DNA from: Sphingomonadales bacterium 32-65-25
GTDB taxonomy: Bacteria > Pseudomonadota > Alphaproteobacteria > Sphingomonadales > Sphingomonadaceae
Assembly (NCBI GenBank): GCA_002280855.1
Contig: NCEU01000008.1
Span: forward strand, 62,001 to 126,000
Length of the DNA stretch: 64,000 bases
Direction: 5' to 3'
The translations under genes and the position numbers were made by a program. How positions within the stretch are numbered: the first letter of the stretch is position 1; each line of letters begins with the position of its first letter. The notes beneath the pieces were generated by a model. It searched no databases. It saw nothing but the letters and a program-made list of their open reading frames with translations, and had not been told where the DNA came from. Below, piece after piece: positions 44,625-54,013 of this stretch.

Positions 44625-44897
44625 ATGTTGTTGCGCCCGTTGCTTCTGCTTCCCCTGCCGCTGCTGCTCGGCGGGTGCCTGATGAGCGCCGCCAAAACCA
44701 TCATCACCGCACCGATCAAGGCCGGCGAAATCATCTACGACACCGCCACTGAAAGCCAGGAAGAGGCCGACATCAAGCGCGGCCGCGCCGCCCGCAAGGC
44801 GGATGAGCAGGCCGAGCGCGACGCCCGCGCAGCGCAAAAGGCAGCCAAACGTGCAGCACGCGAGCGGCGGCGCGCTGCAGAGGACGCCCCGCGCTAA
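44625..44897 (+). CDS. Small predicted lipoprotein
   Basis: The 90-residue protein has a lipoprotein signal (MLLRPLLLLPLPLLLGGC) and a mature part starting LMSAAKTIITAPIKAGEIIY, followed by a highly charged, Ala/Arg/Glu-rich helix from about residue 45 to the end. Similar small lipoproteins occur in sphingomonads without known function. The high charge suggests a long exposed helix or coiled coil. It stands between the photolyase-like gene and the transporter gene. Confidence 0.75.
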   Translation: MLLRPLLLLPLPLLLGGCLMSAAKTIITAPIKAGEIIYDTATESQEEADIKRGRAARKADEQAERDARAAQKAAKRAARERRRAAEDAPR

Positions 44898-44940
44898 TCA
44901 CCCCTTGCGGGTGACGCGGCCACCGTCCACGGTGCTGGCC

Positions 44941-46260
44941 ATGGGGGAAACGCGCACTTTCGCAGGCCATCCGGTGGGCCTGACCATCGTCACCGTGGCG
45001 GAAGCGCTGCAGGCGGCCGGCGTCTATGGCGTGCAGGCGCTGCTCATCCTCTATATGGCGAATTTCCTGTTCACGCCCGATCAGCTGGCCAGTGTTGGCG
45101 GCTTCGATGCATGGCGCGGCCTGCTGGAAAGCCTGTTCGGCCCGATGAGCCTGCAGGCGCTCGCCACCCAGACCATGGGGCTTTATCTTGGCCTCTTCTT
45201 CCTCACCCCGCTTCTGGGCGGATGGTTGGGCGATCGCCACTGGGGCCCGCGCCTCACCTGCATCCTGGGTGCGGTGCTGGCCACGACCGGCATGGTAATG
45301 GTGGTGATCCCGGCAACATTCCTGCCCGGCCTGCTGGTCTGCGCATTCGGCGCGGGCGCGTTGCGCTGCAACCTGAACGCACAAACCGGCCATCTCTATG
45401 CCCGCGACGATGGTCGCCGCGATGCGGCCTTCTCCATTCTTGCCGCCGGCCTCAACACCGGCGCCTTCCTCGGCCCGCTGCTCATCGGCGCGCTGGGCGA
45501 ACGGGTGAACTGGCAATGGGGCTTTGCCGCGGCCAGCGGCTGCATGGCACTAGCCGCGATCACGCTGCTGGTGGGCAACGGCCTGATGCCGGCCGATACC
45601 CCGCCCGAAACCCGCCGCAGCGCCCGGTTGGAACCGGGCGACGGCAAGACGATCGCAGCGCTGATCGGCGTCATGCTGCTCACCAGCCTGTTCTGGCTGG
45701 CGCAATCGCAGGTGTGGAACGTCTATTCACTGTGGGGCCGCGATCATCTGGATCGCATGGTGCTGGGCTTTGACGTGCCCGTTACCTGGCTGCAGGCGTT
45801 TGACAGCCTGGCCCCCATTCTCGCCGTGCCGCCGGCGCTGGCGCTGTGGCGCTGGCAGGCGGCACGCGGCAAGGAGCCGAAGGAACTGGGCAAGATCGGC
45901 ATCGGCATGGCGCTGATGGGCAGCGCCTTTGTCTGGCTGGCGGCGGGCAGCGGGCCGGCTCCCACGCCGATCCTGTGGGTTGTCGTCTTCCACCTCGTGC
46001 TCAACACCGGCTGGCTCTACCTCGTTCCCACGGTGAACGCGCTGTTTTCCCGCGCCGCCCCGATGGCCATCACCGGCGTGATGCTGGGCGCGGTGCAGTT
46101 CGCGGTGTTTCTTGGCAGCACCATATCGGGCTGGTTGGGGCGCTTTTACGAGACGATGGACATCAGTGCCTTCTGGCTGCTCCACGCCGCCTTCCCGCTG
46201 GCGGGCGCTGCGATCATGTGGGCCGTGCGCGGGCGGTTGGGGCGCGTGCTCAAACTTTAA
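44941..46260 (+). CDS. Proton-dependent oligopeptide (POT-like) MFS transporter
   Basis: The 439-residue membrane protein has about 12 helices and POT family features: VTVAEALQAAGVYGVQALLI in helix 1, GLYLGLFFLTPLLGGWLGDR, a GALRCNLNAQTGHLYARDD loop, and FWLAQSQVWNVYSLWGRDH near helix 7. POT proteins import di- and tripeptides with protons. ATG at 44941 is preferred; GTG at 44932 is possible. Its TAA stop overlaps that of the convergent sixA gene (TTAA). Confidence 0.85.
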   Translation: MGETRTFAGHPVGLTIVTVAEALQAAGVYGVQALLILYMANFLFTPDQLASVGGFDAWRGLLESLFGPMSLQALATQTMGLYLGLFFLTPLLGGWLGDRHWGPRLTCILGAVLATTGMVMVVIPATFLPGLLVCAFGAGALRCNLNAQTGHLYARDDGRRDAAFSILAAGLNTGAFLGPLLIGALGERVNWQWGFAAASGCMALAAITLLVGNGLMPADTPPETRRSARLEPGDGKTIAALIGVMLLTSLFWLAQSQVWNVYSLWGRDHLDRMVLGFDVPVTWLQAFDSLAPILAVPPALALWRWQAARGKEPKELGKIGIGMALMGSAFVWLAAGSGPAPTPILWVVVFHLVLNTGWLYLVPTVNALFSRAAPMAITGVMLGAVQFAVFLGSTISGWLGRFYETMDISAFWLLHAAFPLAGAAIMWAVRGRLGRVLKL

Positions 46261-46805
46261 TCGTCTGGACCCAGGCTCGGATCGAGATCACGCGGCCGCA
46301 CGAACTTGGTCAGCTCCGCCCGGCCGCCATCAATCTGCGCCCAACGATCGATGGCGATGTCGAGCCGCGCCAGCGTCGCGGTCGGATATTTCAGCTCCGC
46401 CTCGGCCCGCAGTTTCCCGCCCGGCGGCACCAGTTCCAGCAGCAGATCTTCCAGCCCCGGATTGTGGCCGACCAGCATGGCATCGGAAAACTCGTCGGAA
46501 AAACCGGCGCAGAGTTCGATCAACGTGGCGGATGAGGACAGATAGATGCGCTGTTCATACACCGGCGCCAGCGGGCGGTTCATGCCGGCTTCCAGGCCTT
46601 CGATTGTCTGGCGCACACGCACCGCCGGGCTGGCAAACACCAGCGCGAAATCCGGCATGTCGCCGCGCCTGATCGCTGCACCCAGCCACTGCCCCACCTT
46701 CATCGCCGCCCGCCGGCCGCGATCGTTCAACGGCCGATCGAAATCCCGCAGCAGGGGATCGTCATAGCCGGACTTGGCGTGGCGCAAGAGCGTGAGCGTC
46801 TTCAT
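46257..46805 (-). CDS. sixA: SixA-type histidine phosphatase
   Basis: The 182-residue protein belongs to the histidine phosphatase superfamily, with the catalytic RHAKS motif at residues 8-12, DFDRPLNDRGRRAAMKVGQ, FASPAVRVRQTIEG and the second histidine in VGHNPGLEDLLLELV. SixA proteins remove phosphate from histidine in phosphotransfer or PTS proteins. The ATG overlaps the stop of the upstream helicase gene as ATGA. Confidence 0.92.
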   Translation of the reverse strand: MKTLTLLRHAKSGYDDPLLRDFDRPLNDRGRRAAMKVGQWLGAAIRRGDMPDFALVFASPAVRVRQTIEGLEAGMNRPLAPVYEQRIYLSSSATLIELCAGFSDEFSDAMLVGHNPGLEDLLLELVPPGGKLRAEAELKYPTATLARLDIAIDRWAQIDGGRAELTKFVRPRDLDPSLGPDD

Positions 46806-49552
46806 GTGTGGCCAAGGCTTGGCACATCAGTGGCGGCGATTCCAGAGGCCGAAACGCCGGCCTTCACCAATCGCACCGCCTCTTCCAGCGATACGCGCTC
46901 GATCGGCACACCGGGCGGGAAGGCGCCGAGCAGCCGCGACGGCACCGCCGGCCCCAGCAGCACGAAATGGCCATGATCATCGGCGCGCCGGATCAGCCGG
47001 CCGAACGCCTGCGCCAGCCGGCCCATCACCACCCGATCATCAAAGCTGTTACCGCCACCCGCCAGCCGCCTTGCTGCGTGCAACACGGTGCGACGCGGCC
47101 ACGGCACGCCTTCCATGATCACCTGCCGCAAGGACGTGCCCGGCACATCCACCCCATCGCGCAGCGCATCCGTACCCAGCAGGCTCGCCCCCGGTTCGGC
47201 CCGGAAGATATCAACCAGCGTTGCCGTATCGATGGGATCGACATGCTGGGCATAAAGCGGCAGGCCAGCGCGCGCCAAGGGGTCGGCCAGCCGCGCATGC
47301 ACCGCGCGCAGCCGGGCAATGGCCGTGAACAGACCCAACGTGCCGCCGCCCGCCGCCTCGATCAGCATGCGATAGGCATGGGCCAGCCCGGCGATATCGC
47401 GCGGTTTCACGTCGGTCACGATCAGCACGCGCGCCTGGGCGCTGTAATCAAACGGGCTTGATGCCGCGAAATGCTTGGCCGGGCGCGGCAGCCGCGCCGC
47501 GCCGGTACGCAGTTCGGCATCCCGCCAATCATCGGCCAACGCATCGGGCCGCGACCGGAGCGTGGCCGACGTCACCAGCACGCCATGCGCCGGTTCCAGC
47601 ACCGCACCGGAAAAGGGCCGCATCGGATCGAGCCAACGGCGCTGGATGCCGACATCGAGCAGACGCCCTTCCGCCCGGGCCAGATCCAGCCAGTCGATGA
47701 AATCCGGATCGGCCGGGCCGCCCAATCGGGCCAAAAGTTGCTGCCACGCGCCCAGCAACTGCGCCCGCAGCGTCAGCCCGGCGCGCGCGCCTTCCACTCG
47801 CGCCCGCGCGCCGCCGTCGAGCCAATCGGGCGGATCCTCGAGCAGCAGCGCCAGCCGGCCTTCCAGCTGCGCCATCGGCGTCACCATCGCGCCCAATGCC
47901 GCACTGGCCGCCGCAGCCGCCTCCACCAGACGCGGCAGCACTTCGGCGACTTCGGTTTCGAGGCCGTAGCCGTGATCAGCCTCCTCGGCGCGCGCCAGCA
48001 CTTGGCCGCGCACGGCAGCGAACAGGCCTTCCAGCGGACCCTCCGGATCGTCGGTGCCCACCCGCCCCAGCCAGCCTTCGCCGGGCAAGTGCCGCGCCGC
48101 CGCCGCAATACGCTCCACCGCCAGCGCAGCCTCGTCATCATAGCTGATCGCGTCGGCCAGCCGGGCCGCCAGCCCGCGCCGTCGGCCCCGGCCGGCGGCG
48201 CGTTCCGGGCCGAGCAGCCAGTTCTTCAATTCCACCGCCTCGCGGCCGGTCAGCGCCACCGCGAACGTTGCATCGGCGGCATCAAACAGGTGATGGCCTT
48301 CGTCGAACACCAGCCGGGTGAGGCCGCTGCCTTCCGCCCGGCCACGCGCCGCGTTGATCATCACCAGAGCATGATTGGCGATCACCAGATCGGCCTGAGC
48401 GCTGGCCCGGGTCGCGCGTTCGATGAAACAGCTGCGATAATGCGGGCAGGCGGCATAGATGCACTCCCCGCGCCTGTCGGTGAGGCCGGCAAAGCTGGTG
48501 CGGCCAAACAGCGGCGGCAACCAGCCGGGCAGATCGCCGCCCACCATGTCGCCATCGCGCGTGTATTCCGCCCAGCGCTCCGCCAGCCGCGCAAACACCG
48601 CCGCGCGCCCGCCAAAACCGCCCTGCACCGCGTCTTCCAGGTTGAGCAGGCACAGATAATTTTCGCGGCCCTTGCGCACCACCACCTTGGCGCGGCGCTC
48701 GGCCGGATCGGGCCACACCCGCGCGGTTTCGGCATCCAGCTGGCGTTGCAGGGCCTTGGTGAAGGTCGCCACCCACACGGTCCCTTGCGCCTCGCGCGCC
48801 CACAGCGCCGCCGGGGCGAGATAGCCCAGCGTTTTTCCGATGCCCGTCCCGGCTTCGGCCAGCATCATCTGCGGCGCGCCGCTGGCATCGCGCGGGGCGA
48901 ACGCCGCCGCTGCCGCCCGCGCATAATCACGCTGGCCGTCACGCTGTTCCGCGCCTGTCCCCACCAGCCGTGCCAGTTCCGCCGCCACGGCACCATCTTC
49001 CAGCGCGACCACACGCGGCGTGGGGCGCGGTGGCGCTTCCTCCCATTTGGGGAGCAGCTGGAACACATGGCGTTCGGGCGCGCGCGGCTTTTCGATCAGC
49101 TTGGCCAAATGCGGCGCCCAGCCCCAGCGTTGGCGGGCGAGGCTTTGCAATGACGTCCACGCGCCATGCCGTTCCGGCCAATCGGGCTGTGCCGCCACCG
49201 CCAGCAACGCCCCGGCCGCGCGCTGCAGGAAGCCGGCATCACTCTCACCCTTGGGCGGCGCGATCCCCAACGCCGCCGCCAGCCCATGCGCCGTCGGCAC
49301 GGCAAAGCGCGCCGGGTGCAGAAAAGCGAACAGTTCGAGCAGATCAAGGCCCGACAATTCGCCAATCCCCAGCCGGCTCGCCGTCACCGGCGCATTCAGC
49401 AGCAGGTGCGGGCTGTCCCCCGCCCGCGCCATTGCCTCGCCGCGCCCTACACCACGCACGCTGCCATCGGGCGCGGCAATCCACACCCCGGCATGGCTGG
49501 CCACCAGCGCCGGGATCGCCAGCGGCGCATCGCGGGATTCAGTTGCACTCAT
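46802..49552 (-). CDS. DinG/XPD-family ATP-dependent helicase
   Basis: The 916-residue superfamily 2 helicase has an N-terminal domain of about 200 residues, then Walker A AGTGIGKT near 232, the DEGH box in VFDEGHHLFDAADA near 415, and late motifs TDALRDGVDVPGTSLRQVIM and FGRLIRR. Four cysteines fitting an XPD-type Fe-S cluster appear in NYLCLLN (about 301) and GECIYAACPHYRSCF (about 362-376). Such enzymes unwind DNA in repair. ATG at 49552 is chosen; upstream sequence belongs to the divergent lysK leader. It is coupled to sixA. Confidence 0.9.
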   Translation of the reverse strand: MSATESRDAPLAIPALVASHAGVWIAAPDGSVRGVGRGEAMARAGDSPHLLLNAPVTASRLGIGELSGLDLLELFAFLHPARFAVPTAHGLAAALGIAPPKGESDAGFLQRAAGALLAVAAQPDWPERHGAWTSLQSLARQRWGWAPHLAKLIEKPRAPERHVFQLLPKWEEAPPRPTPRVVALEDGAVAAELARLVGTGAEQRDGQRDYARAAAAAFAPRDASGAPQMMLAEAGTGIGKTLGYLAPAALWAREAQGTVWVATFTKALQRQLDAETARVWPDPAERRAKVVVRKGRENYLCLLNLEDAVQGGFGGRAAVFARLAERWAEYTRDGDMVGGDLPGWLPPLFGRTSFAGLTDRRGECIYAACPHYRSCFIERATRASAQADLVIANHALVMINAARGRAEGSGLTRLVFDEGHHLFDAADATFAVALTGREAVELKNWLLGPERAAGRGRRRGLAARLADAISYDDEAALAVERIAAAARHLPGEGWLGRVGTDDPEGPLEGLFAAVRGQVLARAEEADHGYGLETEVAEVLPRLVEAAAAASAALGAMVTPMAQLEGRLALLLEDPPDWLDGGARARVEGARAGLTLRAQLLGAWQQLLARLGGPADPDFIDWLDLARAEGRLLDVGIQRRWLDPMRPFSGAVLEPAHGVLVTSATLRSRPDALADDWRDAELRTGAARLPRPAKHFAASSPFDYSAQARVLIVTDVKPRDIAGLAHAYRMLIEAAGGGTLGLFTAIARLRAVHARLADPLARAGLPLYAQHVDPIDTATLVDIFRAEPGASLLGTDALRDGVDVPGTSLRQVIMEGVPWPRRTVLHAARRLAGGGNSFDDRVVMGRLAQAFGRLIRRADDHGHFVLLGPAVPSRLLGAFPPGVPIERVSLEEAVRLVKAGVSASGIAATDVPSLGHT

Positions 49553-49601
49553 GAAGTTCAGTCGCCAGAGGAAGGCCGAACCCAACCGATAGCCAAAAGC
49601 C

Positions 49602-51191
49602 ATGACCATCACCACCGAAACCCTGCAAGCCGCCGCTCTTGAGAACAAGGCCTGGCCGTTCGAGGAAGCCCGCAAGGTGCTGGCGCGCTATCCGAACGGC
49701 GTGCCGGCCGGCCACGCGGTGATCTTCGAGACCGGTTATGGTCCGTCGGGCCTGCCGCACATCGGCACCTTTGGCGAAGTGGTGCGCACCACCATGGTCC
49801 GCCGCGCCTTCGAAGCGCTGGTGCCGGGCGTGAAGACGCGCCTGATCGCCTTTTCCGACGATATGGACGGGCTGCGCAAGGTGCCGGACGGCATTCCCAA
49901 CCCCGAAATGCTGCGCGAAGACCTGGGCAAGCCACTGACCCAGGTGCGCGACCCGTTCGGCACGCACAGCAGCTTTGGCGCCCACAACAACGCCCGACTG
50001 CGCGCCTTCCTCGATTCGTTCGGGTTCGATTACGAATTCCTCAGCTCGACCGAATGCTACGCCAGCGGCATGTTCGATGCGACGCTGCTGCGCATTCTGA
50101 CGCATTATGACGACGTGATGGGCATCATCCTGCCCACCCTCGGCCCCGAACGCCGCGCCACCTACTCGCCGTTCCTGCCGGTCGATCCCGTCTCCGGCCA
50201 TGTGCTGCAAGTGCCGATCATCGCGCGCGATGTCGCGGCGGGCACCGTCACCTACGTCCGCCCCGGCACCAACGACACCGTCACCGTCCCCGTCACCGGT
50301 GGCCATTGCAAGCTGCAGTGGAAGGTGGATTGGGCAATGCGCTGGCTGGCGCTGGGCGTCGATTACGAAATGGCCGGCAAGGACCTGATCGATTCGGTCA
50401 TGCTCTCCGGCAAGATCGTGCGCGCGCTGGGCGGCAACCCGCCGGCCGGCTTCAATTACGAGCTGTTCCTGGATGGCGAAGGCGCCAAGATCAGCAAGTC
50501 CAAGGGCAACGGCCTCACTATCGAACAATGGCTGGATTACGGCCCGCCTGAAAGCCTCGCGCTCTACATGTTCCAGAGCCCGCGCAAGGCCAAGCGCCTG
50601 CATTACGACGTGATCCCGCGCGCCATCGAGGATTATGCCGATTTCCTCAGCCGTTACCCGGAACAGCCGATCGAACAACAGCTCGGCAACCCGGTGCACC
50701 ATATCCACGAAGGCAAGCCGCCGGCACAAATTCTGCCCGTCAGCTTCTCGCTGCTCTTGAACCTCGCTTCGGTCGCCGCCACCGACGATCCGGCGCGGCT
50801 GTGGGGCTTCGTGAAGAAATACGCCCCCGGCTCCAGCCCGGAAACCCACCCGATGCTCGATCGGCTGGTGCACCACGCCGCGGCGTATGCGCGCGATTTC
50901 GTCGTCCCCGGTCTCAACCGCCGCGCGCCGACCGAGACCGAAGCCGTAGCCCTGCGCGACCTCGACGCGCGTCTGGCGGCCGTGGGCGAAGACGGCGACG
51001 CCGAAGCCTTTCAGTTCGAAGTCTACGAAGCCGGCAAGGCCGCCGGCTACGAAAACCTGCGCGACTGGTTCAAATCGCTCTACGAAATCCTCATCGGCAG
51101 CCAGAACGGCCCCCGCATGGGCGGCTTTATTGCCCTCTACGGGCTGGCCCAAAGTCGCGCCCTGATCGCGGACGCGCTGGCGCAGGGCTGA
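49602..51191 (+). CDS. lysK: Lysyl-tRNA synthetase, class I
   Basis: The 529-residue enzyme is the archaeal-type class I LysRS found in alphaproteobacteria. It has KAWPFEEARKVLARYPNG, the HIGH-type motif GPSGLPHIGTFGEVVRTTMV near residue 48, the KMSKS-type motif GAKISKSKGNGL near 295, and a helical anticodon-binding C-terminus ending LYGLAQSRALIADALAQG. It is divergent from the helicase gene across 49 bases. Repeat copy 2 follows its stop. Confidence 0.97.
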   Translation: MTITTETLQAAALENKAWPFEEARKVLARYPNGVPAGHAVIFETGYGPSGLPHIGTFGEVVRTTMVRRAFEALVPGVKTRLIAFSDDMDGLRKVPDGIPNPEMLREDLGKPLTQVRDPFGTHSSFGAHNNARLRAFLDSFGFDYEFLSSTECYASGMFDATLLRILTHYDDVMGIILPTLGPERRATYSPFLPVDPVSGHVLQVPIIARDVAAGTVTYVRPGTNDTVTVPVTGGHCKLQWKVDWAMRWLALGVDYEMAGKDLIDSVMLSGKIVRALGGNPPAGFNYELFLDGEGAKISKSKGNGLTIEQWLDYGPPESLALYMFQSPRKAKRLHYDVIPRAIEDYADFLSRYPEQPIEQQLGNPVHHIHEGKPPAQILPVSFSLLLNLASVAATDDPARLWGFVKKYAPGSSPETHPMLDRLVHHAAAYARDFVVPGLNRRAPTETEAVALRDLDARLAAVGEDGDAEAFQFEVYEAGKAAGYENLRDWFKSLYEILIGSQNGPRMGGFIALYGLAQSRALIADALAQG

Positions 51192-51200
51192 CGCTTTTTT

Positions 51201-51235
51201 GCCTCCGGTGGGCGGGGCCCCTGCCCACCGGAAGC
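51201..51235. repeat. Palindromic repeat, copy 2 (single-hairpin form)
   Basis: Bases 51201-51235 form one palindrome with arms GCCTCCGGTGGGC and GCCCACCGGAAGC, one mismatch apart from perfect. The sequence resembles one outer arm of the elements at 13588, 52831 and 59887 but lacks the second arm and inner hairpin. It lies between convergent lysK and an SDR gene and is directly preceded by T6. It may act as a bidirectional terminator. Confidence 0.75.
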
Positions 51236-51254
51236 CCCGTCTTCCAAACCTCTC

Positions 51255-51968
51255 TTAAATCCCCACCCCGCCATCAATCGTCTGCGTGGTGCCCGTGATC
51301 ATCGCGGCAGCCGGGCTGGCGAGGTAAAGCACCAGTGATGCCACTTCATCGGCGGTGGCGTGACGTTTGATGGCCATGCCGGAATGCATCATCTTGGCCA
51401 TCGGGCCGTCTGCCGGGTTCATGTCGGTGTCGACCGGGCCGGGCTGCACCACGTTGACGGTGATGCCGCGCGCACCGAAATCGCGGGCCAGGCCGCGGCC
51501 GATGCCCTGCACGGCGGATTTGGACATCCCATAGGCCGTACCGCCGGGCCACGGCGCGCGATCACCGCTGATCGAACCGATGATGATGATCCGGCCATTG
51601 TCGTGCATCTGGCGGCCCGCCTCGACCCCAGCAAAATAGACCGCACGCACGTTGATATCGATCAGCCGGTCCACCACGTCCGGATCCATTGTCAGCGGAT
51701 CGCCCATAATGCCCACGCCGGCGTTGATCACCATGATGTCGAGCGCGCCGGCGGCTGCCACCGCTGCGATGAGTTCGTCACGATTGGCGCTGTCGGCCTT
51801 CACTGCCGTGGCACCGGTTTCAGCCGCCACCGCTGCCGCTGCATCGGGCGAACCGGAATAGCTGAAGCTGACCTTTGCACCCGCCGCCGTGAAATGGCGC
51901 ACAATTGCCGCGCCGATGCCGCGGCTGCCGCCCAGCACCATGACTGATCTGCCCGAAAAATCGTTCAT
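51255..51968 (-). CDS. Short-chain dehydrogenase/reductase
   Basis: The 237-residue classical SDR has the NAD(P) motif GGSRGIGAAIVRHF near residue 14, VINAGVG, the catalytic serine in IIGSISGDR, YGMSKSA (YxxxK), and QPGPVDTDMNP. The C-terminal TGTTQTIDGGVGI is typical of the 3-oxoacyl-ACP reductase-like group. The ATG at 51968 (MNDFSGRSVMVLGGSRG) is chosen. It is divergent from the TPR-like protein. The substrate is unknown. Confidence 0.9.
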   Translation of the reverse strand: MNDFSGRSVMVLGGSRGIGAAIVRHFTAAGAKVSFSYSGSPDAAAAVAAETGATAVKADSANRDELIAAVAAAGALDIMVINAGVGIMGDPLTMDPDVVDRLIDINVRAVYFAGVEAGRQMHDNGRIIIIGSISGDRAPWPGGTAYGMSKSAVQGIGRGLARDFGARGITVNVVQPGPVDTDMNPADGPMAKMMHSGMAIKRHATADEVASLVLYLASPAAAMITGTTQTIDGGVGI

Positions 51969-52061
51969 CTGCGTCAACTCCGCGTGCTGGGATTCAGCTG
52001 CCGTTCTGGCATGAAGCGTGAGTATTGCCGACAAGTTCAGCCTCTCCAAGCAGGAAACAGC

Positions 52062-52817
52062 ATGCGCACCACCCTCGCCGCCCTGCTTCTGGCGCTCGCC
52101 AGCCCAGCCGGTGCCACCGCCATTGATGAATTCCGCGCCGGCGATTGGGCCGGTGCTGTGCGCGAGGGACGGGCGGAGAACACGGTGGAGAGCCTGATCC
52201 TTTCAGGCCGCGCCGGGCTCGCCATCGCCGGCTACCAGACAACCGACAAAGCCCGTGCGCTGGCCATCGTTGCGGCCGCCGAAGGTGATTTCGACAAGGC
52301 GTTGGCCCGCGATCCCGCCAGCGTGCCGGCGCAACTGCAAAAGGCCGTCGCCATCGCCTATCGCGCCCAGCTCACCCGCGGCATCGCGCTGGCCAAGGAA
52401 ACCCGCCGCCGCTTCGAAACCATTCGCGCCGCCCACCCCGATAACAGCCTGGTGTGGGGCGCGCTGGGCGGCTGGCACGGCGGCGCAGTCGCCACCGTGG
52501 GCAGCTTCCTCGCCGGCACCGCGCTTGGCGCCAAGAAATCCGAGATGGAGCGCTGCTACGCTCAGGCGCTGAAACTGGCGCCGGGCCTGCCCTCCACCCG
52601 CGTGTTCTTCGCCATCACATTGCTCGATCTCGACGCCGGAAACGCCACCCGCGCGGCCGGACTGTTGAAGGGCCTGGAAAATCTGCCCGCACAGGATGGC
52701 TTTGAAGCCCTCCTGAAGCGGCAAGGGCTGGAACTGGCGGCCGTGCTGGCCAAGGGCGACACTGCCGCGGCGCAGGCGACGGCACGCAAGCTGAAGGCGT
52801 TCAGCCGGATTGCTTGA
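52062..52817 (+). CDS. Exported TPR-like helical repeat protein
   Basis: The 251-residue product has a signal peptide (MRTTLAALLLALASPAGATA) and a helical body with TPR-like segments such as FDKALARDPASVPAQLQKAV, EMERCYAQALKLAPGLPST and NATRAAGLLKGLENL. It has no catalytic motif that I recognise. TPR proteins of this kind usually mediate protein contacts in the periplasm. It is convergent with hisE across repeat copy 3. Confidence 0.8.
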   Translation: MRTTLAALLLALASPAGATAIDEFRAGDWAGAVREGRAENTVESLILSGRAGLAIAGYQTTDKARALAIVAAAEGDFDKALARDPASVPAQLQKAVAIAYRAQLTRGIALAKETRRRFETIRAAHPDNSLVWGALGGWHGGAVATVGSFLAGTALGAKKSEMERCYAQALKLAPGLPSTRVFFAITLLDLDAGNATRAAGLLKGLENLPAQDGFEALLKRQGLELAAVLAKGDTAAAQATARKLKAFSRIA

Positions 52818-52830
52818 AGGAAGAAGGTGG

Positions 52831-52928
52831 GCCTCCGGCGGGCAGGGACGCAGTCCCTGCACCCGTCGATTTTGGATAGCCCGAAAACGAAAGTGGGTGC
52901 AGGGGCTCAGCCCCTGCCCGCCGGAGGC
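52831..52928. repeat. Nested palindromic repeat element, copy 3
   Basis: Two 35-base arms (52831-52865 and 52894-52928) form an inverted repeat around a 28-base centre. The left arm contains GCAGGGAC-gca-GTCCCTGC, the right GCAGGGGCT-c-AGCCCCTGC. The right arm is identical to those of copies 1 and 4 except its first base. It ends 5 bases from the hisE stop, in a convergent gap. Confidence 0.9.
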
Positions 52929-52932
52929 CCCT

Positions 52933-53247
52933 TTACGTCGACCTCTTGGCCTTTTCCTCGACACCCGAAACCCCTTCGCGGCGTTCCAGTTCGGCGCGCA
53001 CATCGTCGAACGACAGGCCGGCATCGGCGAGCAAGACGGCCAGGTGGAACATCAGGTCGGCGCTTTCCGATACCATGCCCGGCTTGTCGTCGCTCATTGC
53101 GGCGATCACCACTTCCACGGCTTCCTCGCCCAGTTTCTGGGCCATCTTGGCGCGGCCCTTGGCGGTGAGTTTGGCCACGTAAGACGTTGCGGGATCGCCG
53201 CTGCGCCGTTCGATGATGGTGGCCAGCAACTGGTCAAAGCGCTCCAT
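52933..53247 (-). CDS. hisE: Phosphoribosyl-ATP pyrophosphatase
   Basis: The 104-residue enzyme carries out step 2 of histidine synthesis. The MazG-like fold is seen in [29 protein letters not shown] and [19 protein letters not shown], with the conserved acidic residues of the Mg site. The start overlaps the hisF end by 14 bases. It is the last gene of hisBHAFE; hisI is not adjacent. Confidence 0.95.
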   Translation of the reverse strand: MERFDQLLATIIERRSGDPATSYVAKLTAKGRAKMAQKLGEEAVEVVIAAMSDDKPGMVSESADLMFHLAVLLADAGLSFDDVRAELERREGVSGVEEKAKRST

Positions 53248-54013
53248 GAAACACCTCCCGCACCGGCAGCCCGGCCGCAGCCAAGGCCGCGCGCGCCTGG
53301 GCCACGGTCACTTCGCCGAAATGGAAGATGGAGGCGGCCAACACCGCCGAAGCATGGCCGTCGCGCACGCCGCTGACAAGGTCGGCGACGTTGCCGACCC
53401 CACCTGAGGCGACCACCGGCACCGGCACCGCATCGGCGATAGTGCGGGTCAGCGCCAGATCGTAACCGGCCTTGGTGCCGTCGCGATCCATGGAGGTGAG
53501 CAGGATTTCGCCGGCGCCCAGCCTGGCGGCTTCGATGGCATAGGCCACCGCATCGATGCCGGTTGCCTTGCGGCCGCCGTGGGTGAAGATTTCCCATTTG
53601 CCGGGCGCGATAGCCTTGGCGTCCACCGCCACCACCACGCATTGTTCGCCAAAGCGCATGGCGAGTTCGCCAATGAGCGCCGGGCGTGCCACGGCAGCGC
53701 TGTTCACGGCCACCTTGTCCGCCCCGGCCAGCAGCAGCGCGCGCGCATCCTCCACCGAACGCACGCCGCCACCGACGGTGAGCGGCATGAAGCACTGATC
53801 GGCGGTGCGCTCGACGATATCGAGCAATGTGCCGCGGTTTTCGTGGCTGGCGGTGATGTCGAGGAAGCAGAGTTCGTCGGCGCCGGCCGCATCATAGGCG
53901 GCGGCGGCCTGCACCGGATCGCCGGCATCGCGCAGCGCGACGAAGTTGACGCCCTTGACCACGCGGCCATTGGCGACATCGAGGCAGGGGATGATGCGGA
54001 CCGCCAGCGTCAT
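53234..54013 (-). CDS. hisF: Imidazole glycerol phosphate synthase subunit HisF
   Basis: The 259-residue TIM barrel cyclises PRFAR with ammonia from HisH. The catalytic aspartates lie in [19 protein letters not shown] (about residue 11) and VVVAVDAKA (about 132). [20 protein letters not shown] and [11 protein letters not shown] are the phosphate-binding loops. It overlaps hisA by 4 bases and hisE by 14. Confidence 0.97.
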   Translation of the reverse strand: MTLAVRIIPCLDVANGRVVKGVNFVALRDAGDPVQAAAAYDAAGADELCFLDITASHENRGTLLDIVERTADQCFMPLTVGGGVRSVEDARALLLAGADKVAVNSAAVARPALIGELAMRFGEQCVVVAVDAKAIAPGKWEIFTHGGRKATGIDAVAYAIEAARLGAGEILLTSMDRDGTKAGYDLALTRTIADAVPVPVVASGGVGNVADLVSGVRDGHASAVLAASIFHFGEVTVAQARAALAAAGLPVREVFHGAL

